From RHKX01 sp041393495 (GTDB taxonomy: Bacteria > Actinomycetota > Thermoleophilia > Solirubrobacterales > 70-9): 64,000 bases of DNA. Under the pieces are notes generated by a model that was not told where the DNA came from, did not search any database, and saw only the letters and a program-made list of their open reading frames with translations. Where the stretch lies: NCBI GenBank assembly GCA_041393495.1, contig JAWKKA010000004.1, positions 62,001 to 126,000 on the forward strand, read 5' to 3'. Shown piece after piece: positions 45,055-53,415 of the stretch. The first letter of the stretch is position 1. Each line of letters begins with the position of its first letter. The position numbers and the translations under genes are program-made.

Positions 45055-45782
45055 GCGACGCGTCGCTGCAGGCGATCACCGCCGAGGCGAGCATCACCGA
45101 CCGGGTCCGCGACTCGATCCGCGAGGCGATCATCGACGGGCGCCTGGCGCCGGGCTCGCTGCACTCGGTGCAGAGCCTGGCCTCGTCCTTCGCGGTCTCG
45201 CGGACGCCCGTGCGCGAGGCGCTGATCGACCTCGAGGGCCGCGGCATGGTCGAGTTCGAGCGCAACCGTGGCGTCCGGATCCTGCAGACGTCGATTCACG
45301 ACCTCGAGGAGATCCTCGCGCTGCGGATCCTGCTCGAGGTCCCGGCCGCCCACCGGGCAGCCGAGCAGGCGACCGAGGAGACCGCGTCGGCGCTGAGCGA
45401 CGAGCTCCAGGCGATGCGCCGTGCCGCCCGCGACCGCGACGAGGTGACGATGATGGCCCACGACCGCCGCTTCCACGAGATCATCAACGAGGCGTCCGGC
45501 AACAGCCGGCTCGCCGCCTACGTCGACTCGCTCCGCGACCTGATCCTGACCAGGGGCGCCTCGACGGTCGGCCGCTCCCGCGATCTGCCCGCGATCGTCC
45601 GCGAGCACGAGGCGGTCATCGCCGCGATCGAGGCCAACGACCCCGCCGCTGCGGCGGCGGCGATGAAGGCCCACCTCGTCAACACGAGCTCGCTGCTGCT
45701 CCGCCAGGAGGACGACGCCGCCGGGGTCGAGCCGAGCGTCCGCTGGGCTGACCTCGTGATCGGCGATGCCGGCGGGAGCTGA
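45051..45782 (+). CDS. GntR-family regulator, FCD subfamily
   Basis: 243 residues from ATG 45051 (ATGA overlap). N-terminal winged helix (about 15-80; HSVQSLASSFAVSRTPVREALIDLEGRGMVE) and C-terminal all-helical FCD domain (about 90-220) with the metal/ligand residues in MMAHDRRFHEIINEASGN and REHEAVIAAIEANDP. Likely local regulator of the operon, responding to a carboxylate intermediate. The last 79 bp before its final four codons (45692-45770) are repeated exactly at 53321-53399, where the reading continues to a different end (TRY instead of GGS), so the present 3' end may have been rebuilt by an insertion. Confidence 0.9.
   Translation: MSDASLQAITAEASITDRVRDSIREAIIDGRLAPGSLHSVQSLASSFAVSRTPVREALIDLEGRGMVEFERNRGVRILQTSIHDLEEILALRILLEVPAAHRAAEQATEETASALSDELQAMRRAARDRDEVTMMAHDRRFHEIINEASGNSRLAAYVDSLRDLILTRGASTVGRSRDLPAIVREHEAVIAAIEANDPAAAAAAMKAHLVNTSSLLLRQEDDAAGVEPSVRWADLVIGDAGGS
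45692..45770 (+). repeat. Left copy of a perfect 79-bp direct repeat (inside gntR)
   Basis: Identical to 53321-53399, same orientation. Begins GCTGCTGCTCCGCCAGGAGG and ends CTCGTGATCGGCGATGCC. Bases immediately outside differ on both sides. It encodes LLLRQEDDAAGVEPSVRW and what follows, the C-terminus of the regulator. Confidence 0.97.
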
Positions 45783-45857
45783 TCGACCGGTGGCAGCGAT
45801 GCTCACCGCGAGCGCCTCGACCGAGCCTTCGTGAAGCGGTAACGAAGGAGCAAGCAA

Positions 45858-46916
45858 GTGAGCCCAGCCGACGCTGACGGGACGTTGGAGCGGCCGACCG
45901 GAGGCCCTGCGCTCAGCATCTGGACCGACGTCCGCCCGGACGCCGGACAACGAGACGGGCGCCGACGGTACGCGGAGCTCCTCGACGAGGTTCGGCTGGC
46001 CGATTCATTGCCCTTCCGGTGCTTCTGTACGACCGAGCAACATGGTGTCGATGACGGCTATCTGCCCGCGCAGCTGCCGCTGATCGCGGGCCTTGGCACC
46101 GTCACATCGCGGATTCGCTTCATGACCTCGGCGCTGTTGCTGCTGTTCCATCCCTGGCGTAACGTCGTCGAAGAGGCGATCGTGGCCGATCTCCTCTCCG
46201 GCGGGCGGCTGGAGTTGGGCGTCGCCGGAGGCGGCTTCGAGCGTGAGTTCGAGCTGTTCGGCGTCGACATCAAGCACCGTGCGAAGTTGATGGAAGAGGC
46301 TCTGCCATTCGTTCGAATGGGCTTGACCCAGGGGAGGCTTCCGGACGGGCCCGACGACTCGTTTCTGCCGGTGCTCCCGGCCCCGGCGCAGCCCCGCGTT
46401 CCCATCTACCTCGGCGGCCTGGCGGCCCCGGTCATGGACCGGGCTGCTCGTCTCGCGGACGGCGTGATCCCTTACGACTTCATGCGGCCCGACGAGCACT
46501 TTCCGACCTTGTGGAGGGAGCGCCTCCAGCCAGCGCTACGACAGCATGGCCGATCCCTGGATGACTTCCGGTTCATTCTCTGCACCTCGCTCTGGGCCGC
46601 CGAGGATCCCGAACGGGACTGGGAGGAGTTCTATCGGCCGGCCCTCGAGTATCAGTTCGGCAAGTACGCGGAGTGGGGTTCGGCGCGGGATTCCGGGTAT
46701 GCGACCCCGCAGACGCTGGGCCACCGTGGGAATCTCCTCGTCGATACCCCGGAGAACATCGCGCGCCGTTTGCTGGCGATCCGCAGCGAGGCGCCATACC
46801 ACGAAGTCGTGTTCTGGTACCGGTTCCGTGGTATCTCTCACGAGCGCGCAGCCGCCCATCTCGAGCTGGTCGCCAATCGGGTCGCTCCGCTTCTCGAGCC
46901 GCCGGCGGCCGGGTAG
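45858..46916 (+). CDS. LLM-class (luciferase-like) flavin-dependent oxidoreductase
   Basis: 352 residues from GTG 45858, with AAGGAG seven bases upstream. Luciferase-like TIM barrel: CFCTTEQHGVDDGYLPAQLP, VTSRIRFMTSALLLLFHPW, LLSGGRLELGVAGGGFEREFELFGVD and PIYLGGLAAPVMDRAARLADG. Members use FMN or F420; the cofactor is not decided here. Codon use is visibly less GC-biased than its neighbours (many AAC/CAT/TTC/GAA-type choices and A/T third positions), suggesting later acquisition. It is the first gene inside the repeat-bounded block. Confidence 0.87.
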   Translation: MSPADADGTLERPTGGPALSIWTDVRPDAGQRDGRRRYAELLDEVRLADSLPFRCFCTTEQHGVDDGYLPAQLPLIAGLGTVTSRIRFMTSALLLLFHPWRNVVEEAIVADLLSGGRLELGVAGGGFEREFELFGVDIKHRAKLMEEALPFVRMGLTQGRLPDGPDDSFLPVLPAPAQPRVPIYLGGLAAPVMDRAARLADGVIPYDFMRPDEHFPTLWRERLQPALRQHGRSLDDFRFILCTSLWAAEDPERDWEEFYRPALEYQFGKYAEWGSARDSGYATPQTLGHRGNLLVDTPENIARRLLAIRSEAPYHEVVFWYRFRGISHERAAAHLELVANRVAPLLEPPAAG

Positions 46917-46920
46917 CCGA

Positions 46921-47958
46921 TCAGGGGGGACCGTTGCGCGCGGTGGACTGACGAGGGAGGATCGCCGTCGGCACCATTACCGGGTTGACCTCCGGCTCAC
47001 GCCCCTCGATCAGGCTGCTGAGCATCGCCACCGCGGCACGGCCGATCCGTTCGGGGTTGAGTGCGACCGCGGTCAGGGGCGGCGCCGCCCAGGCGCTGCC
47101 ATGCGAGTCGGTGCAGCCCGCGACCATGAGCTCCTCGGGAACCGCGATCGATCGCGCCCGAGCCGCCAGTAGCACGCCGAGCGCGAGCTGGTCGAGCGTC
47201 GCGTAGATCGCGTCCGGGGGATCGGGGCCGTCGAGGAGCTCGGCTGCGCCGATGAATCCCGACCCCTCGTTGATCGGGCCGCCCGCAACCGCAACCAGCG
47301 GCTTCTGATCCGTCGCTTCGCACCAGCTGCGATAGCCGGCGACCGCGTCGCGGGTGTAGGAGGTGACCGGCGGGGTGCTGACCAGTCCGATCCGGCGGGC
47401 ACCGTGCTCGACGAGATGATCGAGGATCGAGAGCGTCGCCTCGCGGTGGTCGTTGTCGATCCAGTGGCGGGGGGTTCCGGAATCGCTGCCGTCATCGCGC
47501 CGCCCGGTCGTGACGATTGGAATCCCGCGCGCGTCGAGGCTCGCCAGCAGCGGGTCGTCGCTGACCGGGTCGATCACGATCGCGCCGTCGATGTCAACCC
47601 GTGAGAAGGCGTTGGCGCCGAGCGCGGCCCCCTCGACGACGAGGGCTTGCCCGCCCTCGACGGCGGCGCCGGTGGCAGCGCTGAGGAGCTGGATGAAGTA
47701 GTCGAAGTCGCCGAGGCCGAACGGTGCATCGGGACTCGCCGAGACCGTGATCCCGAGCAGGCCGGTCTTGCCGGCGACGAGGTTGCGGGCGCTCGTGTTC
47801 GGTCGATAGCCGAGCTCCGCGGCGATCTCGGCGATGCTCTCGCGGGTCGCCTCCGGCAGCCGGCCCTTGCCGCTGAGCGCGTGCGAAACCGTGGTCGTCG
47901 AGACCCCCGCCGCCGCGGCGACGTCCTTGATCCCGATCCGTCTCCTCGCGGTCGCCAT
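46921..47958 (-). CDS. LacI-family transcriptional regulator
   Basis: 345 residues. N-terminal LacI helix-turn-helix GIKDVAAAAGVSTTTVSHALSGKGRLPE and hinge YRPNTSARNLVAGKTG, then a periplasmic-binding-like effector domain (about 62-330; DGAIVIDPVSDDPLL, GLVSTPPVTSYTRDAVAGY, PDAIYATLDQLALGVL). Start ATG 47958 with TATGCT six bases before it (leaderless). Divergent from the ureohydrolase operon; two CG-centred palindromes in the gap are its expected operators. Ligand unknown, likely the operon's substrate. Confidence 0.93.
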   Translation of the reverse strand: MATARRRIGIKDVAAAAGVSTTTVSHALSGKGRLPEATRESIAEIAAELGYRPNTSARNLVAGKTGLLGITVSASPDAPFGLGDFDYFIQLLSAATGAAVEGGQALVVEGAALGANAFSRVDIDGAIVIDPVSDDPLLASLDARGIPIVTTGRRDDGSDSGTPRHWIDNDHREATLSILDHLVEHGARRIGLVSTPPVTSYTRDAVAGYRSWCEATDQKPLVAVAGGPINEGSGFIGAAELLDGPDPPDAIYATLDQLALGVLLAARARSIAVPEELMVAGCTDSHGSAWAAPPLTAVALNPERIGRAAVAMLSSLIEGREPEVNPVMVPTAILPRQSTARNGPP

Positions 47959-47981
47959 CGATAAAGCATACGAGGCGCGAC

Positions 47982-48010
47982 TTGACATGCAAAAACGTTT
48001 TTGTTAGGAA
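47982..48010 (+). promoter_or_regulatory. Promoter of the ureohydrolase operon
   Basis: TTGACA (47982-47987) is a perfect -35 box; 17 bases later TAGGAA (48005-48010) with TGT before it serves as a weak extended -10. The first LacI operator fills the spacer. Confidence 0.6.
47990..48003. promoter_or_regulatory. LacI-type operator 1
   Basis: CAAAAACGTTTTTG, a perfect 14-bp palindrome with the central CG step typical of LacI/GalR-family sites, lying between the -35 and -10 boxes. Confidence 0.8.
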
Positions 48011-48028
48011 TTCGCCTCGGCTCGACGC

Positions 48029-48040
48029 AAAAACGTTTTT
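48029..48040. promoter_or_regulatory. LacI-type operator 2
   Basis: AAAAACGTTTTT, a 12-bp palindrome whose centre is 38 bp from that of operator 1, downstream of the predicted transcription start; suited to cooperative repression. Confidence 0.75.
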
Positions 48041-48086
48041 CCGTAGGCGTCATCCCGGCGTTCGAGCGACCGAGAGGAGAGGGCAG

Positions 48087-49079
48087 TTGAGCAATAGCGA
48101 CGACCGTGCCGGTGATCCGGCCGCGGACCCGACGATGTGGAGCAGCCTGCTGCACGCCGGGTTGAGCAACTCGTTCATGCGCCTGCCGCACGTGCCGGCC
48201 GAGGCTGAGGCCCTGCACGATCACGGCGCCGGCGCCGCGATCTACGGGATCCCGTTCGACGCCACCAACATCAGCCGCACCGGTGCCAACTACGGGCCCC
48301 GCGGGATCCGCGACGTCTCCTGCCAGTTCCTGACCTTCAACGCGACCCTCGACTTCGATCTGCTCGCGGCGCTGAACCCGGTCGACTCCGGCGATGTCGA
48401 CGTCGTCCTCGCAAACGCGGAGCGGACTTTCGAGCGTGCCGAGCTCGGGATCGGGGCGATCATTGCCGGTGGAGCGCTGCCGGTGACGCTCGGCGGCGAC
48501 CACTCGATCACGATCCCGGCCGCCCGCGCGATCGCCGCTCGCCATTCCGATCCCGGGCTCGTCCTCGTCGACATGCATCTCGACACCGCTCCGGACGTCG
48601 GCGGCGAATTGCTCAACCACTGCTGTCCGATCACGCGCGCGGTCGACGCCGGGTTCGATCCCGCGAAGATCGCCCTCGTCGGCATCTCGGGTTGGATGAA
48701 CCCGAAGACCGAGCTCGCCTACTGCCGCGAGCACGGGATCACGATCATCTGGCTGGAGGAGATCTGGGAGCGGGGCACCGCCTGGGCGGCGGCCCGGGCC
48801 CGCGAGGTCGCGAGCGCCGGCGACGGCGTCTACCTCTCCTTCGACGTCGACTCGCTCGACGCGGCCCACGCCCCCGGGACCTGCTGCCCGAGCCCCGGCG
48901 GGTTGACGAGCCGCGAGGCGATCGAGATCGTCCGTGGCGTCTCCCGCGGCGGGCTTCTCGGCGTTGACGTCGTCGAGGTTGCCCCGAGCCTCGACCCGAC
49001 GCCGGCGACGGCGTTGATCGGCGGCCGGATCGCGCTCGAGGCGATGGCATTCCATGCCGGAGCGAGCCTGCCGGAATGA
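48087..49079 (+). CDS. Ureohydrolase (agmatinase/arginase family)
   Basis: 330 residues from TTG 48087, which has GAGAGGAGA at ideal spacing; ATG 48135 is the alternative. Binuclear manganese site residues: GGDHSITIP, LVDMHLDTAPD and SFDVDSLDAAHAPG. Family members release urea (or ammonia/formamide) from guanidino, ureido or formimino compounds. The substrate loop differs from classical agmatinase: most have GTGTPEPGG, here APGTCCPSPGG, and HLNHCCPIT-like cysteines are present. Followed directly by an amidase and a permease, so a catabolic, not biosynthetic, role is likely. Substrate unproven. Confidence 0.88.
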   Translation: MSNSDDRAGDPAADPTMWSSLLHAGLSNSFMRLPHVPAEAEALHDHGAGAAIYGIPFDATNISRTGANYGPRGIRDVSCQFLTFNATLDFDLLAALNPVDSGDVDVVLANAERTFERAELGIGAIIAGGALPVTLGGDHSITIPAARAIAARHSDPGLVLVDMHLDTAPDVGGELLNHCCPITRAVDAGFDPAKIALVGISGWMNPKTELAYCREHGITIIWLEEIWERGTAWAAARAREVASAGDGVYLSFDVDSLDAAHAPGTCCPSPGGLTSREAIEIVRGVSRGGLLGVDVVEVAPSLDPTPATALIGGRIALEAMAFHAGASLPE

Positions 49080-49873
49080 AGGCGCTGCTGGCACAGCTCG
49101 ACCCGACACCTGATCCGGAGGTGAACGCGGCCAGGGTCTGCGAGTTGATCGCCGACCACCCCGACCGCGAGCTCGTCGCGTTACCGGAGCTGTTCCTCGG
49201 CGGCTATGCGATGAGCGATCTCGAGCGGCGTGCGCTCGCCCCGGGTGACGGCCCGCTCGAGCGGATCGCCGCCGTCTGTCGCGACCACGCCACAGCCGTG
49301 GTCGTTGGCTTCACCGAGGCGGTCGACCGCGATCGCAGCGTCTATGCGAACTCGGCGGCGAGCTTCGATCGCGACGGATCGACCCTTCGCGTCTACCGCA
49401 AGACCCACCTCTTCGGCGCCGCCGAGGCCGCCGCGTTCGTCGCCGGAGCGGAGTTGCGGCTGGTCGAGCTGGCCGGCGTCATGGTCGGCCCGCTGATCTG
49501 CTTCGACGTCGAGTTCCCCGAGCCCGCCCGGCGGCTCGCGGCGGCCGGAGCCGAGCTGCTGTTGACGATCGCCGCGAACATGGCGCCGTACGAGGCCGAC
49601 CACCGGCTCGCCACCCGGGCACGAGCGCTCGACAACCGCCGCCACCACCTCTACGTGAACCGGGTCGGCGAGGAGTCCGGGCACCGATTCGTCGGGCGGA
49701 CGCGGGCGATCGCTCCCGACGGCGAGATCCTCGCCGAGCTCGACGACGCCGAGGGGACCCTCGCCATCGACCTCGACCTGCTGCCGCCCGTGTCGGCGGC
49801 GGTCGACTACCTGCGCCTGCTGCGGACCGATCTTCCCGTCGTCGAGGACAAGCAACCAGGAGGAGTGAGATGA
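49076..49873 (+). CDS. Carbon-nitrogen hydrolase (nitrilase superfamily)
   Basis: 265 residues from ATG 49076 (ATGA overlap). Catalytic triad Glu38 (LPELFLGGY), Lys109 (YRKTHLFG) and Cys142 (PLICFDVEFPEPAR). These match the amidase branches that include N-carbamoylputrescine amidase, beta-ureidopropionase and aliphatic amidases. Paired with a ureohydrolase, it likely hydrolyses the carbamoyl or amide product of the same pathway. Confidence 0.9.
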   Translation: MKALLAQLDPTPDPEVNAARVCELIADHPDRELVALPELFLGGYAMSDLERRALAPGDGPLERIAAVCRDHATAVVVGFTEAVDRDRSVYANSAASFDRDGSTLRVYRKTHLFGAAEAAAFVAGAELRLVELAGVMVGPLICFDVEFPEPARRLAAAGAELLLTIAANMAPYEADHRLATRARALDNRRHHLYVNRVGEESGHRFVGRTRAIAPDGEILAELDDAEGTLAIDLDLLPPVSAAVDYLRLLRTDLPVVEDKQPGGVR

Positions 49874-51483
49874 ATCCCGAGAGCCAGCCACCGGGGCTGT
49901 TCACGCGGAAGGCCACCGGCCTCGTTCGCGAGGCGAAGACGCGCGACGCGTTGTTCTACAACCTGCTGTGGTCGAGCGTCGCGCTCACGTTCGCGTTCTA
50001 CTGGCTGTTCTTCGCGTTCTATCCGGGTGCCAATCCGTACGTCGCGTTCCTGATCGCGGCGGGGTTGGGGCTGCCGGGGACGTTCCTCTACGCGATCCTG
50101 ACCCAGATCATGCCGCGGACCGGCGGTGACTACGTGTTCAACAGCCGGGCGCTCCATCCGAGCATCGGCTTCGCCGGCAACTTCAGCTATGTCTTCTGGC
50201 TCGCGGTCGTGATCGGTGTCTACACGACCTACTTCGCCGCCTACGGAATGGGGGCCTGGGGGCGGATGATGGCCGGCTTCACCGGTTCGAGCGGCTGGGT
50301 CGACTTCGGCGACTGGTTCTCGACCGAGTGGGGGCTGTTTCTCACCGGCACGGCCGTGCTGCTGATCTCGGCGGCCCTGTTCATCAGCGGCGGCACCCGC
50401 CTCTTCTTCAAGGTCCAGGCGGCGGGCTTCTGGCTCTACGTGCTCGGTGCGTTCCTGCTGCCGATGCTCGTCGGGTTGTTCCAGAGCCACGCCGGCTTCC
50501 TGTCGAGCTTCAACGACTACGCCGCCAACCTCGGGACCGACAACGCCGTCGGGGCGCTGACCGACTCGGCCACCAAGGCCGGCTATGCGTCGTCCGGATT
50601 CGACTTCGAGGCGACCGTCAAGTCCGTCTCGATCTGCTGGTTCATCTTCGGCTTCATCTACGCGAGCAACTACTTCGCTGGCGAGATCAGGCTCAGCCGT
50701 GGCACCCACCTGCGATCGATGCCGGGGGCGGCGCTGCTGGCGATCGGAGCGTTGATGCTGCTGCTGCCGGCGTACCTGAGCGTGACCACCTTCGACCTCA
50801 ACGGGATGCTCGGCTTCGCCGACCCGAGCGCATACGGCTTCGTTGCGGGCGCCCCGGCGTACCCGGAGCTGATGGCGATCGCCTCGAACAGCGCTGTGTT
50901 CGGGACGGTGATCATTCTCGGCTTCGCGATCGGCCTGCTGCTCTGGCTCCCGCAGACGCTGCTGCTGGCGAGCCGCAGCATGTTCGCGTGGTCGTTCGAC
51001 CGGATCATGCCGGAGCGCCTCTCCTACGTCGATCCGCGGTCCCGCTCCCCGCTGGTGGCGATCGGCGTGATGCTCGTGCTCAGCATCGGCAGCACCGCGA
51101 TCTACGCGTTCACCGACTGGTTCAGCGCGGTTTCGGTGCTGCTCGGGTTGTCGCTGACGCTGCTGATCACGGCCGTTTCCGGGATCACTCTGCCGTTCCG
51201 GCAGCGGGCGATGGTCGAGGGCTCGCCCTACGATCGCCGCGTCCTCGGGATCCCGCTCGTCTCCCTCGTCGGCGCGCTCTCGCTGCTCGGCTTCGGGGCT
51301 GCGGTCGCGATCATCCTCTGGGACGAGGGCTCGGGGGCCAGCCTGAGCGCGAACCCGGGCAAGCTCGAGCTCGCGGTCGCGGTCTATGCCCTGGCGTTCG
51401 TCATCTACGGCATCGCGCGGGCCGTGCGCAGAAGCCAGGGCATAGACCTGTCGCTCGCTCACCGCGAGCTGCCGCCGGAGTAG
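49870..51483 (+). CDS. APC-family amino acid/polyamine permease
   Basis: 537 residues from ATG 49870 with GGAGGAG upstream (ATGA overlap). About 12 membrane helices. The first helices contain the unwound-helix glycine region (LLWSSVALTFAFYWLFFAFY) and QIMPRTGGDYVFNSRALHP, a typical APC loop. It would import the operon's substrate, a cationic amino acid or amine being the simplest guess from the neighbours. Confidence 0.88.
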   Translation: MNPESQPPGLFTRKATGLVREAKTRDALFYNLLWSSVALTFAFYWLFFAFYPGANPYVAFLIAAGLGLPGTFLYAILTQIMPRTGGDYVFNSRALHPSIGFAGNFSYVFWLAVVIGVYTTYFAAYGMGAWGRMMAGFTGSSGWVDFGDWFSTEWGLFLTGTAVLLISAALFISGGTRLFFKVQAAGFWLYVLGAFLLPMLVGLFQSHAGFLSSFNDYAANLGTDNAVGALTDSATKAGYASSGFDFEATVKSVSICWFIFGFIYASNYFAGEIRLSRGTHLRSMPGAALLAIGALMLLLPAYLSVTTFDLNGMLGFADPSAYGFVAGAPAYPELMAIASNSAVFGTVIILGFAIGLLLWLPQTLLLASRSMFAWSFDRIMPERLSYVDPRSRSPLVAIGVMLVLSIGSTAIYAFTDWFSAVSVLLGLSLTLLITAVSGITLPFRQRAMVEGSPYDRRVLGIPLVSLVGALSLLGFGAAVAIILWDEGSGASLSANPGKLELAVAVYALAFVIYGIARAVRRSQGIDLSLAHRELPPE

Positions 51484-51489
51484 GTCGCG

Positions 51490-52473
51490 GTGGGGCTTCT
51501 CGGCATCGGAAGGAGGCGGGCGCGGGAGAGCCCGGTCCGCCTCTTCTATGCCTCCGACATCCACGGAACCGAGGTGCTCTGGCGCAAGTTCCTCAATGCC
51601 GCGAAGGCCTACGGCGCCGACGTGCTCGTCATGGGCGGCGACCTCACCGGCAAGGCGGTGATCCCGCTGGTCGGCACCGGGGACACCTACGAGGTGGAGT
51701 TGTTCGGCGAGCGACGAACGGTCAGCGGCGAGGACCAGCTGGCCGAGCTGGAGCGGCAGATCCGGGGCAAGGGGCTGTATCCGCACCGGATGTCGGCCGA
51801 CGAGGTGCGCCGGGTCGCTGCCCTCGACGAGGAAGAGCGTGAGCGCTGGTTCGCGGAGGTGATGCTGGAAACGTTCGAGCTCTGGCTGAAGCTGGCCGGA
51901 GAGCGACTCGAAGGCTCTGGTGTCCGCTGCTTCGTGATGCCCGGAAACGACGATCCCCCAGCGGTCGAGGAGGCGATCGAGAGCGCGGCCGGCGTCGACG
52001 CCTGCGACGGTCGCGTCGTCGAGTTCGATGGCTACGCGATGGTCTCGCTCGGCTATTCGAACCGGACCCCGTTCGACTCGCCGCGCGAGCTCGACGAGGA
52101 GGAGATCGCAGCGCGGGTCGGCGCGCTCGCCGACACGGTCCCCGACATCTCGCGCTGCGTCTTCAACCTCCACGTTCCCCCGTACGACTCCCGGCTCGAC
52201 ACCGCGCCCGAGCTCGACGATGATCTGCAGATCGTGATGGCGGGGTCGGAGCCGAAGCAGATACCGGTCGGCTCGACCGCCGTCCGCGAGCTGATCGAGC
52301 GCTACCAGCCGCTGCTCGCCCTGCACGGACATGTCCACGAGAGCGCCGGTGCAACCCGGATCGGGCGTACCCTTTGCATCAACCCCGGCAGCGACTACCA
52401 CACCGGTCGCATATCCGGCTGTTTGCTGGCGCTCCGCGGTGACGACGTAAGGCACCAGTTCGTCACCGGTTGA
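51490..52473 (+). CDS. Calcineurin-like metallophosphoesterase
   Basis: 327 residues from GTG 51490. All metal-binding blocks are present: YASDIHG (Asp23, His25), VMGGDLTG, VMPGNDDP, FNLHVPPYD and LALHGHVHES. An insert of about 85 residues (TVSGEDQLAELERQIRGKG...) separates the second and third blocks. Substrate unknown; why it accompanies a nitrogen-catabolic operon is not clear. Confidence 0.88.
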   Translation: MGLLGIGRRRARESPVRLFYASDIHGTEVLWRKFLNAAKAYGADVLVMGGDLTGKAVIPLVGTGDTYEVELFGERRTVSGEDQLAELERQIRGKGLYPHRMSADEVRRVAALDEEERERWFAEVMLETFELWLKLAGERLEGSGVRCFVMPGNDDPPAVEEAIESAAGVDACDGRVVEFDGYAMVSLGYSNRTPFDSPRELDEEEIAARVGALADTVPDISRCVFNLHVPPYDSRLDTAPELDDDLQIVMAGSEPKQIPVGSTAVRELIERYQPLLALHGHVHESAGATRIGRTLCINPGSDYHTGRISGCLLALRGDDVRHQFVTG

Positions 52474-53243
52474 GCGAGATGGAGGCGGCCATGCCCATGG
52501 TTGAACCAGACCTCGAGAGGGAGGCTGAGCGGCTGCTCGGCGCGTTGTCCGAACGCAACCTCGACGTTCGCCTGCTCGGTGGTATCGGGATCCGGCTCGC
52601 CGTCGGCGCCGGTCTTCATCCTTCGCTGACCCGCCCCCACAACGACATCGATCTGATCACGACGAAGCGGGATGGATCGGCTGTCGAGGCTGCCCTGGCC
52701 GAGCTCGGCTGGGAGCCCCACCGCGAGTTCAACGCGCTGAACGGGGCGCGCCGCCTGCTCTTCACCGACCCGGCGACCGGTCACAAGATCGATGCCTTCG
52801 TCGACAACTTCGAGATGTGCCACCGACTGCCGCTGGTCGGACGCTTCGCCTTCTCCGAGCGGACGCTGTCGCCGGCCGACTTGCTGCTGACGAAGCTGCA
52901 GATCGTCGAGCTGAACGCCAAGGACCGTGGCGACTGCTACGCGCTGTTGTTTCGGTTCCCTGCGGCCGCCGATTCACGGCCGGAGGCGATCGACGTCGCC
53001 TGGATCGCTGAGCTGGCTGCCCGCGACTGGGGCCTGCACCACACCCTCGAGATCAACCTCGCCCGGCTCCGCGAGGGGCTCGACGAGACCGAGCTCCAAT
53101 CATCCGCGCGAGCCACCATCGAAGCCACGATCGGCCGGATCGAGACAGCGATCGACACAGCCCCGAAGACGCGTGGTTGGAAGCTTCGGGCCCGGATCGG
53201 CGAGCGCAAGCGCTGGTATGAGGAGCCTGAGGAGATCGGCTGA
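52470..53243 (+). CDS. Nucleotidyltransferase-fold protein (AbiEii/MJ1435-like)
   Basis: 257 residues from TTG 52470 (TTGA overlap); ATGs at 52479 and 52491 are alternatives. LLGGIGIRLAVGAG and RPHNDIDLIT give the GG...DxD core of minimal nucleotidyltransferases, and KIDAFVDNFEMCHRLPL supplies a third acidic strand. SPADLLLTKLQIVELNAKDRGDCYALL resembles the later part of AbiEii-like proteins. No AbiEi antitoxin is adjacent, so a toxin role is not supported. Last gene of the repeat-bounded block. Confidence 0.75.
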   Translation: MSEMEAAMPMVEPDLEREAERLLGALSERNLDVRLLGGIGIRLAVGAGLHPSLTRPHNDIDLITTKRDGSAVEAALAELGWEPHREFNALNGARRLLFTDPATGHKIDAFVDNFEMCHRLPLVGRFAFSERTLSPADLLLTKLQIVELNAKDRGDCYALLFRFPAAADSRPEAIDVAWIAELAARDWGLHHTLEINLARLREGLDETELQSSARATIEATIGRIETAIDTAPKTRGWKLRARIGERKRWYEEPEEIG

Positions 53244-53320
53244 CATGCAACGCCCGGCCCCCTCGAGACCTGCCGTCGGGAGGCAGCCGATCGCATCGGG
53301 GCTGAAGGGCTTGACGGTCG

Positions 53321-53399
53321 GCTGCTGCTCCGCCAGGAGGACGACGCCGCCGGGGTCGAGCCGAGCGTCCGCTGGGCTGACCTCGTGATCGGCGATGCC
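53321..53399 (+). repeat. Right copy of the 79-bp direct repeat
   Basis: Perfect copy of 45692-45770 in the same orientation, 7.55 kb away. Lies 16 bases before the aldehyde dehydrogenase start. Confidence 0.97.
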
Positions 53400-53411
53400 A
53401 CGAGATACTGA
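53322..53411 (+). pseudogene. Displaced 3' end of gntR (29 codons)
   Basis: Reading the gntR frame through the right repeat copy gives LLLRQEDDAAGVEPSVRW, then ADLVIGDATRY and TGA. There is no start codon or helix-turn-helix upstream. The natural-looking end and the four-base gap to the next gene suggest this is the original regulator terminus, cut off by the 7.55-kb block. Confidence 0.75.
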
Positions 53412-53415
53412 GCCG

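Noticed and set aside
52470..53243. AbiE toxin-antitoxin system
   Set aside because: The nucleotidyltransferase-like protein and the AbiEi-like DUF559 protein (20276-21214) are 31 kb apart and each sits in an unrelated gene group.
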